From assembly GCA_000697665.1 (NCBI GenBank), contig KL197729.1:354828-386207 (forward strand): a stretch of DNA of 31,380 nucleotides, written 5' to 3'. This document shows, in pieces, positions 11,075 through 19,781 of the stretch. Under the pieces are notes generated by a model, which saw only the letters and a program-made list of their open reading frames with translations, did no database searches and had not been told where the DNA came from. The translations under genes were made by a program, and so were the position numbers. The stretch is from Jaapia argillacea MUCL 33604 (Eukaryota > Basidiomycota > Agaricomycetes > Jaapiales > Jaapiaceae). Every line of letters begins with the position of its first letter. Position 1 is the first letter of the stretch.

Positions 11075-11202
11075 CTAGGTGCGGTCTCGGTGATCTCTTA
11101 GTCCAACGACGTGGAAAAGTCCGTAACAAGGGAGATTTGTGTCCAGATTCAATGTGGCGGTCCTAAATGTTTTTTGTAATTTGAACTACTTTCGCCAATT
11201 GA

Positions 11203-11427
11203 TCACAGAAGTACAAATGGGTCCCCACTTGTTCCGCTTCCTTTTACGACCGTGTTGTCGTCCTCTGTCAAATCAATAACCTCAGGAACTACTTCTTTGA
11301 AGTGTTGTGGGGAGATCGATTTGCCTATCAACGGAACGCACCAATTACACAAGATCAACGAACGCCTCGCGATATCGGGCTTACCAGTCCCTGCAAGACT
11401 CAGTCCAAGGTCTGAGAACGTTCGCAT
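11203..11427 (-). other. Short leader ORF with a SUMO-interaction-like motif
   Basis: This 74-codon frame lies in the Gypsy leader. Its C-terminal half contains EVIDLTEDD, which fits the hydrophobic core plus acidic tail of SUMO-interacting motifs, followed by a glycine/serine-rich stretch. It begins with a start codon at 11427 but could equally be an internal fragment of a longer decayed frame. Function unknown. Confidence 0.35.
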
Positions 11428-11429
11428 CG

Positions 11430-12446
11430 GGATTTCTGAAGATACTCAAGCCATAGATAAGACGAAATAGGAAGTTCGGAAACGGATCACGGATCGAGGA
11501 ATACACGCTACAACCACAATCTACGAGAACGAGCTAACGACACATCGCGAAGTATGCGTCAGATCCGGAGATCTTGTGATGCCGAGGACACTTGGACGTC
11601 TTAGATCACAGATTGGATGGTTCTTCAGCAATACGTCATGATCATCTCTGCGCTGATCCTTCTTGAACACGTCGGATACTAGTGCTTCAGAACCCCTATC
11701 GACCCCTTAAACTGATGATCTTCGGGATACCTAACGATCCTCATGCACGATTCAACGCTTCGACACCAGGCTAAAACATCTCATATTTCCTATTCGCTGG
11801 AACGATCCGGAACTCCTAGGACTTGCATGCTCGACCTCATCCATCCACATCCTCGATTACATACCGACAAGACATGCTCACCCGGGCACACTCCGTCGTC
11901 ACAGAATCACCCACGGAGTACGAATCAAAAGGGCACGTTTGAACTACTCGACGGAATTCACCTCAGAATCTCTCACTTCCGGTGCCACCAGAATGAAATC
12001 ACCCTGCTCGCGCTAGTACCGATCTCCTTTCCTTTACTCGACTGTGTCTGTTCACGTCCAATATCTTCGCTCGTATCGACTCTTACACTCGCTATCGACT
12101 ATTTACGATCTCGGAGACCTTTCATCGGTCACAATCTTACGTGGATTCACTCGCACTCGCTCTTCCCGACTCCGTCTCCATCCGACTCGTTCATACTCGC
12201 TCACGGGCTTGAAGGCACTCGGATAGCTAGGGCTAGGGAGAAGAATGTAGGACTTAGACGAATTTCGGTACGATGCACTATCTAGTATATAATCCTGTAC
12301 TATTTGCTTTGGAATACAAGTTCTTTCTGCCCTATTCGCTCTCCCGAGTGATATTCTGTGGTTCTTTCGAGAACGTTTACGACTCCGACGCTCACGACTC
12401 TCCGACGTTCTCAACGACTAGCTAGTCCTCTTTCTTAAACAACGTT
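11430..12446. other. Gypsy leader region without a recognised gene
   Basis: The plus strand is rich in short CTCG- and TCG-containing motifs and has an open frame of 180 codons (11743-12285) on the antisense side. That frame has no domain and lies opposite to the element's transcription, so I do not count it as a gene. This is probably untranslated leader RNA of the element. Confidence 0.4.
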
Positions 12447-12652
12447 CGTGACTCTCGGGATTTCCGAATCACTCTTTACGACGTTTNNNNNNNNNNNNNN
12501 NNNNNNNNNNNNNNNNNNNNNNNNNNNNNNNNNNNNNNNNNNNNNNNNNNNNNNNNNNNNNNNNNNNNNNNNNNNNNNNNNNNNNNNNNNNNNNNNNNNN
12601 NNNNNNNNNNNNCGTGACTCTCGGGATTTCCGAATCACTCTTTACGACGTTT
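12447..12652. repeat. Tandem repeat of 40-bp units spanning an assembly gap
   Basis: The same 40-bp sequence (starting CGTGACTCTCGG, ending TTTACGACGTTT) occurs immediately before (12447-12486) and immediately after (12613-12652) the run of N. The gap is therefore probably more units of the same repeat that the assembly could not resolve; its stated length need not be real. Confidence 0.85.
12487..12612. other. Assembly gap (126 N)
   Basis: Unknown bases. The flanking identical 40-bp units indicate a collapsed tandem repeat. The gap lies inside the leader of the Gypsy element, so the element's true length is uncertain. Confidence 0.99.
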
Positions 12653-13024
12653 CGTGTGCTTTCTCGACTTACGATTAGTGATTTTCTTTCGTCTCTCTCG
12701 ATTTACTTAAAGTGCTGTTCTTAGTCCACTTTGCATCGCCGTGCTTTCTTAGTGTTCTCGTGAACGTGCTTCTAGTTTTGATTTACGACTTTCTTTCGCT
12801 TTCAGTTTAGAGTACCGATCTCGCAGTAGATTAGATTTCGGACCTGAACACTGATTATCTCCGAACTTGCAGAACCTTCCCGCTCCGCGATCTTGCGTTG
12901 AGCGGTTATCTTATCTCGGATTTGTCCGAACCCTACGATCTCTACTTCGGGTCTGTTTCATTCGTCAACACTTTCTAAAACAACTGAACTCCCATTCTTC
13001 GATTTCTATCTGAAGACGAACCAC

Positions 13025-13954
13025 CTATCTCTCTCGGACCTCACACACCCCGAGAACCCCACAGCGTGGTGATTGGGGGATGGGGATAAGGACGTCGAGT
13101 AGGGTGTTTCCTTCGATGTCTTCATCAGGTGCAAAAAGGGGGTCTTCGTCTCCGAAGTGGTTATATCACCTTTCTAATGCGTGCTCGGCTACTTCTCGTC
13201 TCCACTCTCCTCTATTGATTGCCTCTACTAGTGCCTCTCGAATGTTACGTATGTCCTCTACTGGTCCTTCGATGCGGAGTAGTTCGTCGTTGGTGAGGTA
13301 TGGGCGGACCTCTCCAAGGACGTTGATGATGGTACGAAGCGCTTCTAACAAACAAACAACCCAAAAGATGAGATGTTCGTTGAACTGGACTGGGGCGAAG
13401 CGTCTAGCGTTAATGGGCATCTACTTGGAAGGTTCAGCAGTCTCGTAGTTTTCGTAATCGGGAGTATTACCACGAGTGTCTGGATAGTCGAGGGTGGCGT
13501 TGAGCACGTTTAGGTGGTGACGAAGTACGTCGAGAGGGTCGAGTTCTGGTCGACGTTGGCGAATTTCAGTGAGGCGACGAAGAAACTCCTGTTCTCGAGG
13601 ACTAGGAGGTGATGGTGAACGAGGTGGTGTAGTGGCGAAGTCGGGTGTTCCGACTGAAGGTACTGCTGGTGGTGGAGTGGGTGCTGTGTTCCAAGGACAT
13701 TCAAAATCCTCCTTGTTATATAGGTCTCCGAGGAAGCTGCTGACGTAACCGTTCTCGTCAAACTGGAAGTGAACAGCCAGAACGGCAATTGGTCTATATG
13801 TAGTGCGTGTGGTGGTGATAACCAATTGGAGTAATTGGTTGTGAACGTGGATGAGGGTTCCACGAACATGAGAGCAGATAGCGATGCCGAGGTGAATGCC
13901 GGTGAGGCAAACGAGAAGGATGCGGCAGATGAAATTGATAATGAGATTGCTATC
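13025..13954 (-). pseudogene. Decayed extra ORF upstream of Gag in the Gypsy leader
   Basis: One frame of about 309 codons is open from 13954 to a TAG at 13027-13025, apart from two internal stops, TAG at 13423-13421 and TGA at 13168-13166. Both are of the kind made by single C-to-T changes (CAG, CGA), as in Pol. The product would begin with a hydrophobic stretch (LIINFICRILLVCL), continue with a YRPIAVLAVHFQFDE segment, a proline-rich hinge, an arginine-rich helix and an acidic C-terminal part (FGDEDPLFAPDEDIEG). I do not recognise a domain. There is no obvious ATG at the 5' end, so it may have been spliced or started further upstream. Confidence 0.5.
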
Positions 13955-14678
13955 TCAGGGTGGCATGTGAAATTCGGAATCTGGGCCAAGTAAATTCTGG
14001 GAAAATCCCTAGGGTCTGCCGTGAATGTTGGAACGGACTTATGCCACTAGACAAGTTCCAGAAGAATCTACTTTTCGTGGGTGTTGCAAGCTTTTGCTTC
14101 TTCGCAGCGTCAGGGTCTAGTCAACACTCTACTAGCACCGTGACTTCTATACTGCGGCCTTATGGTATTTTTGTATTTATGTAATACGTAGACGACGATG
14201 TGTGGGAAACCTTTCAACTGTACTCGCTTGAAGTCCTGCGAGTGCGATAGGGGTATGATGGCCCGCTATTCAAACACAAGCTTATTCCAGACTTGATCAC
14301 CGGCGAAGATGATCAACACAAACCGGGGATACCCGAGAGTGTGCAAGTGGGAGTAATCAGAAGAACAGCTTTTGTATTCTAGGGGGGACTTTTCCACGCG
14401 ATAAGGTTTCAAGGACTGGTGTGGTATCTGCAGGAATAGTTCCGGCAGAAGGACCAGTGTTGAAACGCGTGTTGAAGTTGAAGCCCACGAACGGTGTCGG
14501 CATATGAATAGGTTGGGTCGCGAAGGTAACTGCAACGGTATTTGCTGGTGTAGATTTTAGTGGTCATATGCTGGGTGTTGAAACTGTCTCGAGCGTCTTG
14601 ACGCGGTATAGGTCAGTGTCGACGTCAGATACTCCTGCACTGCCGTATGCGAGCAACAAGGGCGGTTGGTAACGAGAA

Positions 14679-14689
14679 AGTCTTGAGCT
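14679..14689 (-). other. Self-primer binding site of the Gypsy element
   Basis: On the minus strand the 11 bases AGCTCAAGACT lie two bases inside the 5' LTR. They are the exact reverse complement of AGTCTTGAGCT at 14826-14816 within the LTR, which starts 33 bases downstream of a TATATAA box, where transcription should begin. No TGG, the usual complement to a tRNA 3' CCA, is seen here. This matches the Tf1/sushi mode in which the RNA 5' end folds back and primes reverse transcription. Confidence 0.8.
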
Positions 14690-14691
14690 AA

Positions 14692-14985
14692 TGTCAGCAA
14701 CAAACAACAACCAGGGATGTGACTGGCAGCAGCGCTGGATGAAGAGTGCAAGTAGCGATCAAGGAGTAATGAGGTCGACCGATGACACATAAGAGTGGCT
14801 GGTTTGGAATAGACCAGCTCAAGACTGGGGTTTGCATTAAGATGGTACAAGCTTATATACTACATGACTGGCTAAGAATAGTCTGATGGTGCAATAAGGC
14901 GTCATACTGAGATCTTAATGCTACTGGTCAGAATACTAACGAATGTTCTACAGGTCAGGTGATCAAAAGTAAAAAGAACGTGACA
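14692..14985 (-). repeat. 5' LTR of the full-length Gypsy element
   Basis: It is 294 bp with TGTCA/TGACA ends. On the minus strand a TATATAA box lies at 14859-14853 and the predicted RNA start is near 14826, so U3 is about 159 bp and R-U5 about 135 bp. It differs from the 3' LTR by three transitions and a one-base indel. Confidence 0.95.
14853..14859 (-). promoter_or_regulatory. TATA box of the Gypsy LTR
   Basis: TATATAA read on the minus strand, 33 bases upstream of the A that begins the self-primer sequence. The spacing fits a TATA-driven start at 14826. The same box is present in the 3' LTR. Confidence 0.7.
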
Positions 14986-15084
14986 ATAACACCTACCCTT
15001 GTGATCATCTTGCTTGGGATTGGGAAGAGCATTGACCGAAGCACCTTTCACTCTTCGGACTTTATTAACGTTGGAGTCTCCTGA
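14986..15084 (+). pseudogene. 7TM family copy B, 3' fragment of the last exon
   Basis: Directly after the LTR the target duplication ATAAC continues into the last exon of the 7TM family (ATA-ACA-CCT-ACC, encoding ITPTL followed by GIGKSIDR). Joined to 5199-5206 it restores the family reading across the insertion point. The frame ends early at TGA (15082-15084), because about nine bases present in the other copies are missing, so the tail was also damaged. Confidence 0.9.
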
Positions 15085-15616
15085 ATTACTCGAGGTTGGC
15101 AGGCCTAGCGGCAACGTGGTGGAGGAGAAGGAACAAGACCCGGCTGGCCTTCACCACATCCCTAACACAACGATGTCATGAATTAGACTATGAAATGCAC
15201 CCCCCCGGCCTGTACGTTATTGAATCTCGCAGATGCTACTGCTCAACGTGAACTCACCGAGGTCTATGAAGATGGTACGATTGAATCACGAAGTCTCCTT
15301 GGAGACCGACAGAAAACCTTCGCCATTTGATCATGATCGAAACGGCATGGTGATTGCCAAACCTCCAGGTGAGATGAGCAGGTAGTAACAACCACGCCGA
15401 AGATTGTGTCGACATTGGCTTCATACCTCTACTTACCGCTGACCATTAATCAGCACGTTCGACACGCTCCCCTTCCCAAAAGCCTCTCCCAGCATATCCC
15501 TTGCGTGAAGGTACCTCAACAACCTGCGCCACATGCTCCTCGCTCGCCAAGCATATGGGCTAAACACAGCCACCACGATGCCAACCTGATCCGTTTCTGC
15601 TGGCGGGGGGAGATGA
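15085..15616. other. Spacer between the convergent 3' ends of copies B and C
   Basis: It contains the downstream flank shared with copies A and E (a region near 15230-15370 aligns to about 2560-2690). A frame at 15406-15711 is antisense to copy C's last exon and not credible. Nothing else seen. Confidence 0.5.
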
Positions 15617-17161
15617 TTATCTCACACTATGATACTCAACACCGTAACTATCAGAGAGCGGGACAGGGCTGCCGACCTCGAGTGGTTCGGATACAGGAGG
15701 GACGATGTTAACCACGTTTGAACAGGGAAATGTCGTACGATCGACACTTTCCCCGAGCCCCAGCATGACGATCAAGAGCGTAGGAGTTATTCCCTAGATA
15801 TCGGAATATGCCAATCAGTTCATTGGCTGAGTGTTTTCGGAGGCTCCCTAACGTGAGTTGGCTTACCACAACTGCAGGGATGTCCTATGATGAATATTTC
15901 GCTCTGTCAGCACCTTGCGAAACTCGGGTGGGGGTTCACATACGGAGAAATCATCACGGTATATGTATATAAAGATGAGTCGAATGAGGAGCCACATCGT
16001 ATATACCCCACCGGACTCAACACTGGCGCATGGTCAGCTTGATCAAGGTATAGTCACGATCATATGAGAACCTACATCATTTTGACAATACGGTGGTATT
16101 TCCTGGTAGCTCTCCTCCCGAGAGTCCTATGTAAACCCTGTGTGATCCACCAGATACGAGAAACTAGGGTTGATACCATTGTTCCAGAATGACTATAGAA
16201 CTGGAGTGGGATTGGGAGCGCACCTATAAGGACAGTGGTCAAAACACTCGTCGTTGTTATGAGCACATCTTGGATCGTGTTGAGGGTATACCCTAGATCC
16301 GTTAAAGCTACCCATTCTGGGGGTGGGGTCGTTTCGTCAAGTGGGGCATTTCGGCGGATGGTATATCGTTTGAATGTGAGGGAGGCTTGGAAAAAACCAC
16401 AAACTGAAGGAATGGTGAGTATATCCTCGCAGGTGAAGAAAACGGAGGGCATGCACCGGCTGTGCCAATGAGGGTGGCGATGGGAATGACGATGATGCGA
16501 ATGCTCGATCTCCAGAGCACAAAGGTTCGATAGATCTGCAATGGGGGTTAAGATCCATGTCAAATGTCATTACTCATCTACTCACGAGGAGTCCGTCCGC
16601 CATGAGCCTAGACAACGCTTCCACCATGAGGGACATCTCATCAAAAACAGACTTAAAACACGCACTGATTCACCGTCATCACTGCGTCATATATCATCGA
16701 AAGCAAGGATTGGATGTTAATCTGATTGACACGACTCTCCGTTTCTCCATCACACCCAAGACAGACGTCCCCTATGCAAACCGAATGTGCGATGATTTCG
16801 GGGGTATACAATGCGATGGCAAGATCTAGGAGCGCTTGGACGGTGCAAAGTGTGAACATGATGGTCGCCAATGCAAGCAAGTACTTGTCCGGTCGGGTGT
16901 AGACGCAGATGTAAACACACCCGAGGAATAACGGAAGGTAGACACCTTCATCGTGTCAGCTTGGTGGGTCTCTTGCCACAGTGATAAACGAACCATATAA
17001 GAGGGCTTCAACCTACAATCGAACACCGTCACTACATGGAGGGTAGGGTATGGATGTAACTCACCCAGATGGTAGTGAAGTAGGCCTATCAGGAAGGGGG
17101 ATGAGGATGAATGAAGAAGAAACTGGGAAATACTGACGTGATAACTCCTCTCACCGCACAT
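15617..17161 (-). CDS. Seven-transmembrane membrane protein, family copy C (probably intact)
   Basis: Model on the minus strand: exons 17161..17138, 17085..17065, 17012..16994, 16945..16666, 16607..16586, 16535..16457, 16403..16224, 16163..16076, 16022..15944, 15884..15867 and 15793..15617, 328 aa. Exon sizes equal those of copy A except exon 10. There the usual donor after QLT has lost a base, and using it (exon to 15853) would shift the frame. An upstream GTAAGC donor gives an 18-nt exon in frame, five residues shorter in TM7. The C-terminus is four residues longer than in A. The C-x4-C-x2-C loop, ADGLL, RIWW and VESGG marks are all present. Whether the shortened TM7 still folds is unknown, so a recent pseudogene is possible. 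Confidence 0.65.
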
Positions 17162-17509
17162 GAAAGCAATGAGATGGGTACGGACGAGACGAGAGTGACG
17201 AGGCTCAGTGAATCGCGGCTATACTTATCGAGTCCTTCTCGGGGAAACCAAGAACAGAGATATCAAAATTGGACCTTCGTGCAGCACCTGAAGAGAAGGA
17301 GGCTAAACGTAGAGTCTGCATAATGTGTTGACCGCAGTTCAGTAAGCCGACGTTACCAGCAAGGGAGAACATACTCGACAAGAGTAAGATCACGGTAAGG
17401 AGAAAGGGGATCACCGCAAGCCATAAAGGTACCCACGCAACGAATATCAAAAAGAACCAGGAGGTGTAAGGTGCTTAGCCACCGTGCATCCGACAGAGAT
17501 CGTTTACCA
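17162..17509. other. Upstream region of 7TM copy C
   Basis: It keeps only part of the conserved upstream block of the family (a CACTGAGCCTCGTCACT stretch near 17215). A hydrophobic frame on the minus strand (17205-17450) has no ATG-supported start or family match and overlaps this promoter, so I leave it unannotated. Confidence 0.35.
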
Positions 17510-18090
17510 ATCCCTACACAACACCCCAACCTCAACTAAACACCTAAACAACCCCCACTCGCTCCGCAGATTTGGTTCGCGTCTGAAGAAAGCCTCAAGA
17601 AAGGTCGCTTCGTTCCATTTGGAATTAGATAATAGAATGGGGGAGAGCCGCTCGAGAGCAAGTGTAGCTCGTATGGAAAGGAGGAGCAACGTACCCAGCA
17701 CTACACCCCCCACCGCACAAACCAACGATGATGTGTTCTGATGCTCTAGTAACATCCAAGCCACTCGTGTCAGATGTATGGACTAGAGCAATCAGGACGA
17801 ACCTCCGTTTTCGGTTCCGTTTCCGTTTTAGCATAATCCCATGAACAACCCCACTCGCCCCAACTCCGGAGGGAAAGTGAGAGGTGCCAAGACACGTACC
17901 ATATCATAGAGTACCGAGTCTACAGCCAACCACCCCACTCCGGATGGATAGCTAGAGCAGTGTGGTACGAAAACCTCCATTTGGCATCCAGTCCGTTCTG
18001 AGCATCCCCCACCGAGGCTAAGGACTCTCCAACATCCCCACTCGCCCCGTCTCCAAATGCCGTCTGGATGTTGATTCCATTCCACGCGGA
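17510..18090 (-). repeat. Degenerate repeats related to the 24.0-25.5 kb array, inverted
   Basis: Three units can be seen, each with a CCCACTCGC motif (near 17550, 17845 and 18035), the reverse of GCGAGTGGGG in the right-hand array. A stretch at about 17800-17827 also matches, in reverse, the CGGAAACGGAGG motif there. Short frames through them resemble one another weakly (for example a WNEATFLEAFF segment), suggesting remains of a repeated exon. No intact gene. Confidence 0.55.
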
Positions 18091-18639
18091 GGAGCGAGTT
18101 CGTTTAAGCAAGGAATGAGGAGAGAACTTGGCTGCGACGAGTTTATCGTGACTACTAGAGACAAAGTGCCAGCGTCGAGTCCATGCTGGAGGACGAATAG
18201 ATATGGGCATGACCATTACGTATTTGCAGCGGTGCGGGTGATCGAGACAAGGAGAAATGGAACGAGACAAGACCTTCACCACCCCAGGAGGGGGAGGGTT
18301 TATCAAAGGGAGAGGGTGAGCAACAATTGAGCTTGATCAAGCAGGCAAAGCCTTGCTGGCAGAAAGTGGAGCTCAAAACGTTCGACATCTACGCAGGCCC
18401 GGGAGTCGGACGGTGATCAGGTGCAGGGATGTGCACTAGACTCGGGTGCAGAGATGGAAAACAAGCAGGACGACGTTCAATGGACGCCAAAGAGTCATCG
18501 ATTGGTATAGCAAGGACGATTCTGGTAGGGAACTTATTGTGAGACGATGTTAAGCGTTGTTGGTATATGGTAGACGAGCCGAGAGGTGGTCAGGTTGAAA
18601 GGACACCGAAATGCAAGTAAGCGCCTGGGTTGGCAGCAT
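18091..18639. other. Intergenic stretch without a recognised gene
   Basis: Only short frames without domains or start support. Nothing seen. Confidence 0.4.
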
Positions 18640-19560
18640 TCTGACGTCGGACCTCCCAACTTGAGGGAGAACGGAGTGTGATGGATATATAGGTGTCATG
18701 GATGACGAGATCATAGTGATACGTCTTATCCTCCTTGTCTGCTTCCTAGCTGAATGTTAACGTCCTCCCTTATTGAATTCCACATCCCTTCCCTCCGAGC
18801 GCCAACTTCTCTGACCGCCAATCCGCCCTCATACACCCCGCCTCAAAGAGTAAGGTTATACTCGTACTCGCTCGCCGAACTCTGTGCGAGCCAAAGGACA
18901 CAGGCGGAAAGCATCATAAGGATGTTCTGGCATACGTTTGCGTAACCATAGTAAGTAAAGGCTTCGGGATAATCGTGGTTGAAAGTGTATTTCAACACGA
19001 GGACGGTCTATCAAGGCGTGAGTAACGCTCGGCGCATAACAAGGAAGAATACTCACAACACTACCAGCCAAACCGCCAGCCATCAACGCAAACCCAATAA
19101 ACAAAAACAACCTAGCCCTCCAAACAGCTCTCGCATCCCCAAATCCCTGATCACCCTTAACCCTATCTTTATCAATCAAGTTAATGATCAAGTACCCCAG
19201 CAAACTGCAGATGCCAGGAACCCAATCGACGAAAGAGACGTGGACGGGAGCTTCGTAGTCTGGTTCATCTGGTGGGCCGTGTGCGTGGGAGGAGAGGATG
19301 CAGGCGTCTAGGAAGGCCCAGTTTGCTAGGGCGAACTATGGGGTGGGGGTGTTAGGTGGGGAGGGGGGAGGGGAGGGAGGTGACGTACGAGAGCGCCTGC
19401 GAGGTAGACGCCGACTGAGCGTGTGTATTTGCCGAGGTGGAGGTTAGGGAAAGGGTTCATGCATACTCGCCGGGGATCGTAGTTGGCTCGCGGCAGGGAC
19501 ATGGTCGATGATAGATGTGCTGGGTGTATGCGCAGGTGGAAAGCGCAGAAGCGAGTGTCG
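18640..19560 (-). repeat. Left arm of an inverted repeat carrying the Vps68 gene
   Basis: It pairs with 22880-23765 in inverted orientation. Homology runs from about 200 bp past the Vps68 stop codon, through all exons, to about 50 bp before the start. The arms are separated by the ArgRS gene. Exons are better conserved than introns. Confidence 0.8.
18843..19502 (-). CDS. VPS68: Vps68/TMEM50-family (UPF0220) endosomal membrane protein
   Basis: Three exons on the minus strand: 19502..19389, 19335..19057 and 19007..18843, with two GT-AG introns of 53 and 49 bp, 185 aa. The size equals yeast Vps68 (about 184 aa). Four hydrophobic segments are visible, with the family motifs GFALMAGGLAGSV and a QNILMMLSACVLWLAQ stretch near the C-terminus. 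In yeast Vps68 acts with Vps55 in late endosome-to-vacuole transport, and the same role is inferred here. The start at 19502 is chosen over an in-frame upstream codon because MSLPRANYDP fits fungal relatives. It is divergent from ArgRS with 279 bp between the two ATGs. This is the working copy; the one at 22943 is dead. Confidence 0.88.
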
Positions 19561-19691
19561 GCAACTGGTCTCCGGATGGTCCCCAGGTCTAGCAGTCCCA
19601 AGTCACGTGAACGGTGGACCTCTAGCGCCTATCGTTGTCGATCTAAAAGCGAGCGCAAAACAGTGACTCGAAGGTCATCGATCCAGCGAAA
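19503..19691. promoter_or_regulatory. Divergent promoter between VPS68 and ArgRS
   Basis: A short spacer (189 bp to the GTG start candidate of ArgRS, 279 bp to its ATG) lies between head-to-head genes, so both must draw their promoter from it. No clear TATA box. Confidence 0.6.
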
Positions 19692-19781
19692 GTGGCGTCC
19701 AAGTTCCTTCCCTTTCTCCTGCGTTCTCCCATCCGTTGTGCATCCCGTCCCCGCCTCGTCGCGTTCCCGAGGCGATCTATC
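19692..19781 (+). other. Possible non-AUG-started mitochondrial presequence of ArgRS
   Basis: In frame with the ArgRS ATG, GTG at 19692 lies in a strong context (AAA before, G after) and opens 30 residues with seven Arg/Lys and no acidic residue, typical of a mitochondrial presequence. The frame is closed further upstream by TAA at 19644-19646 with no ATG between. Dual localisation by leaky initiation is inferred, not shown. Confidence 0.5.

Larger units (their letters stand above)
5207..14985 (-). mobile_element. Full-length Ty3/Gypsy chromovirus (Tf1/sushi-like), inserted in 7TM copy B
   Basis: The element is 9.78 kb with two near-identical LTRs, a polypurine tract beside the left LTR (5500-5516), Gag with a zinc knuckle, Pol in the order protease, reverse transcriptase, RNase H, integrase, and a C-terminal chromodomain-like segment. 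It is transcribed leftward. The LTRs differ by three transitions and one single-base indel over about 294 bp, which points to a recent insertion. It cannot move on its own now because Pol has at least three in-frame stops. The leader from the predicted transcription start to Gag is about 3.7 kb, very long for this group. Confidence 0.95.

Noticed and set aside
11743-12285. 180-codon plus-strand frame in the Gypsy leader
   Set aside because: Antisense to the element, Ser/Arg-rich repeats of short motifs, no domain.
14679-14691. tRNA-type primer binding site beside the 5' LTR
   Set aside because: No TGG follows the LTR, whereas an 11-nt match to the element's own RNA start is present.
17205-17764. 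Hydrophobic minus-strand frames that could be a small membrane protein
   Set aside because: Frames do not join by clear splice sites, starts are not ATG-supported, and they overlap the repeat units and the copy C upstream region.
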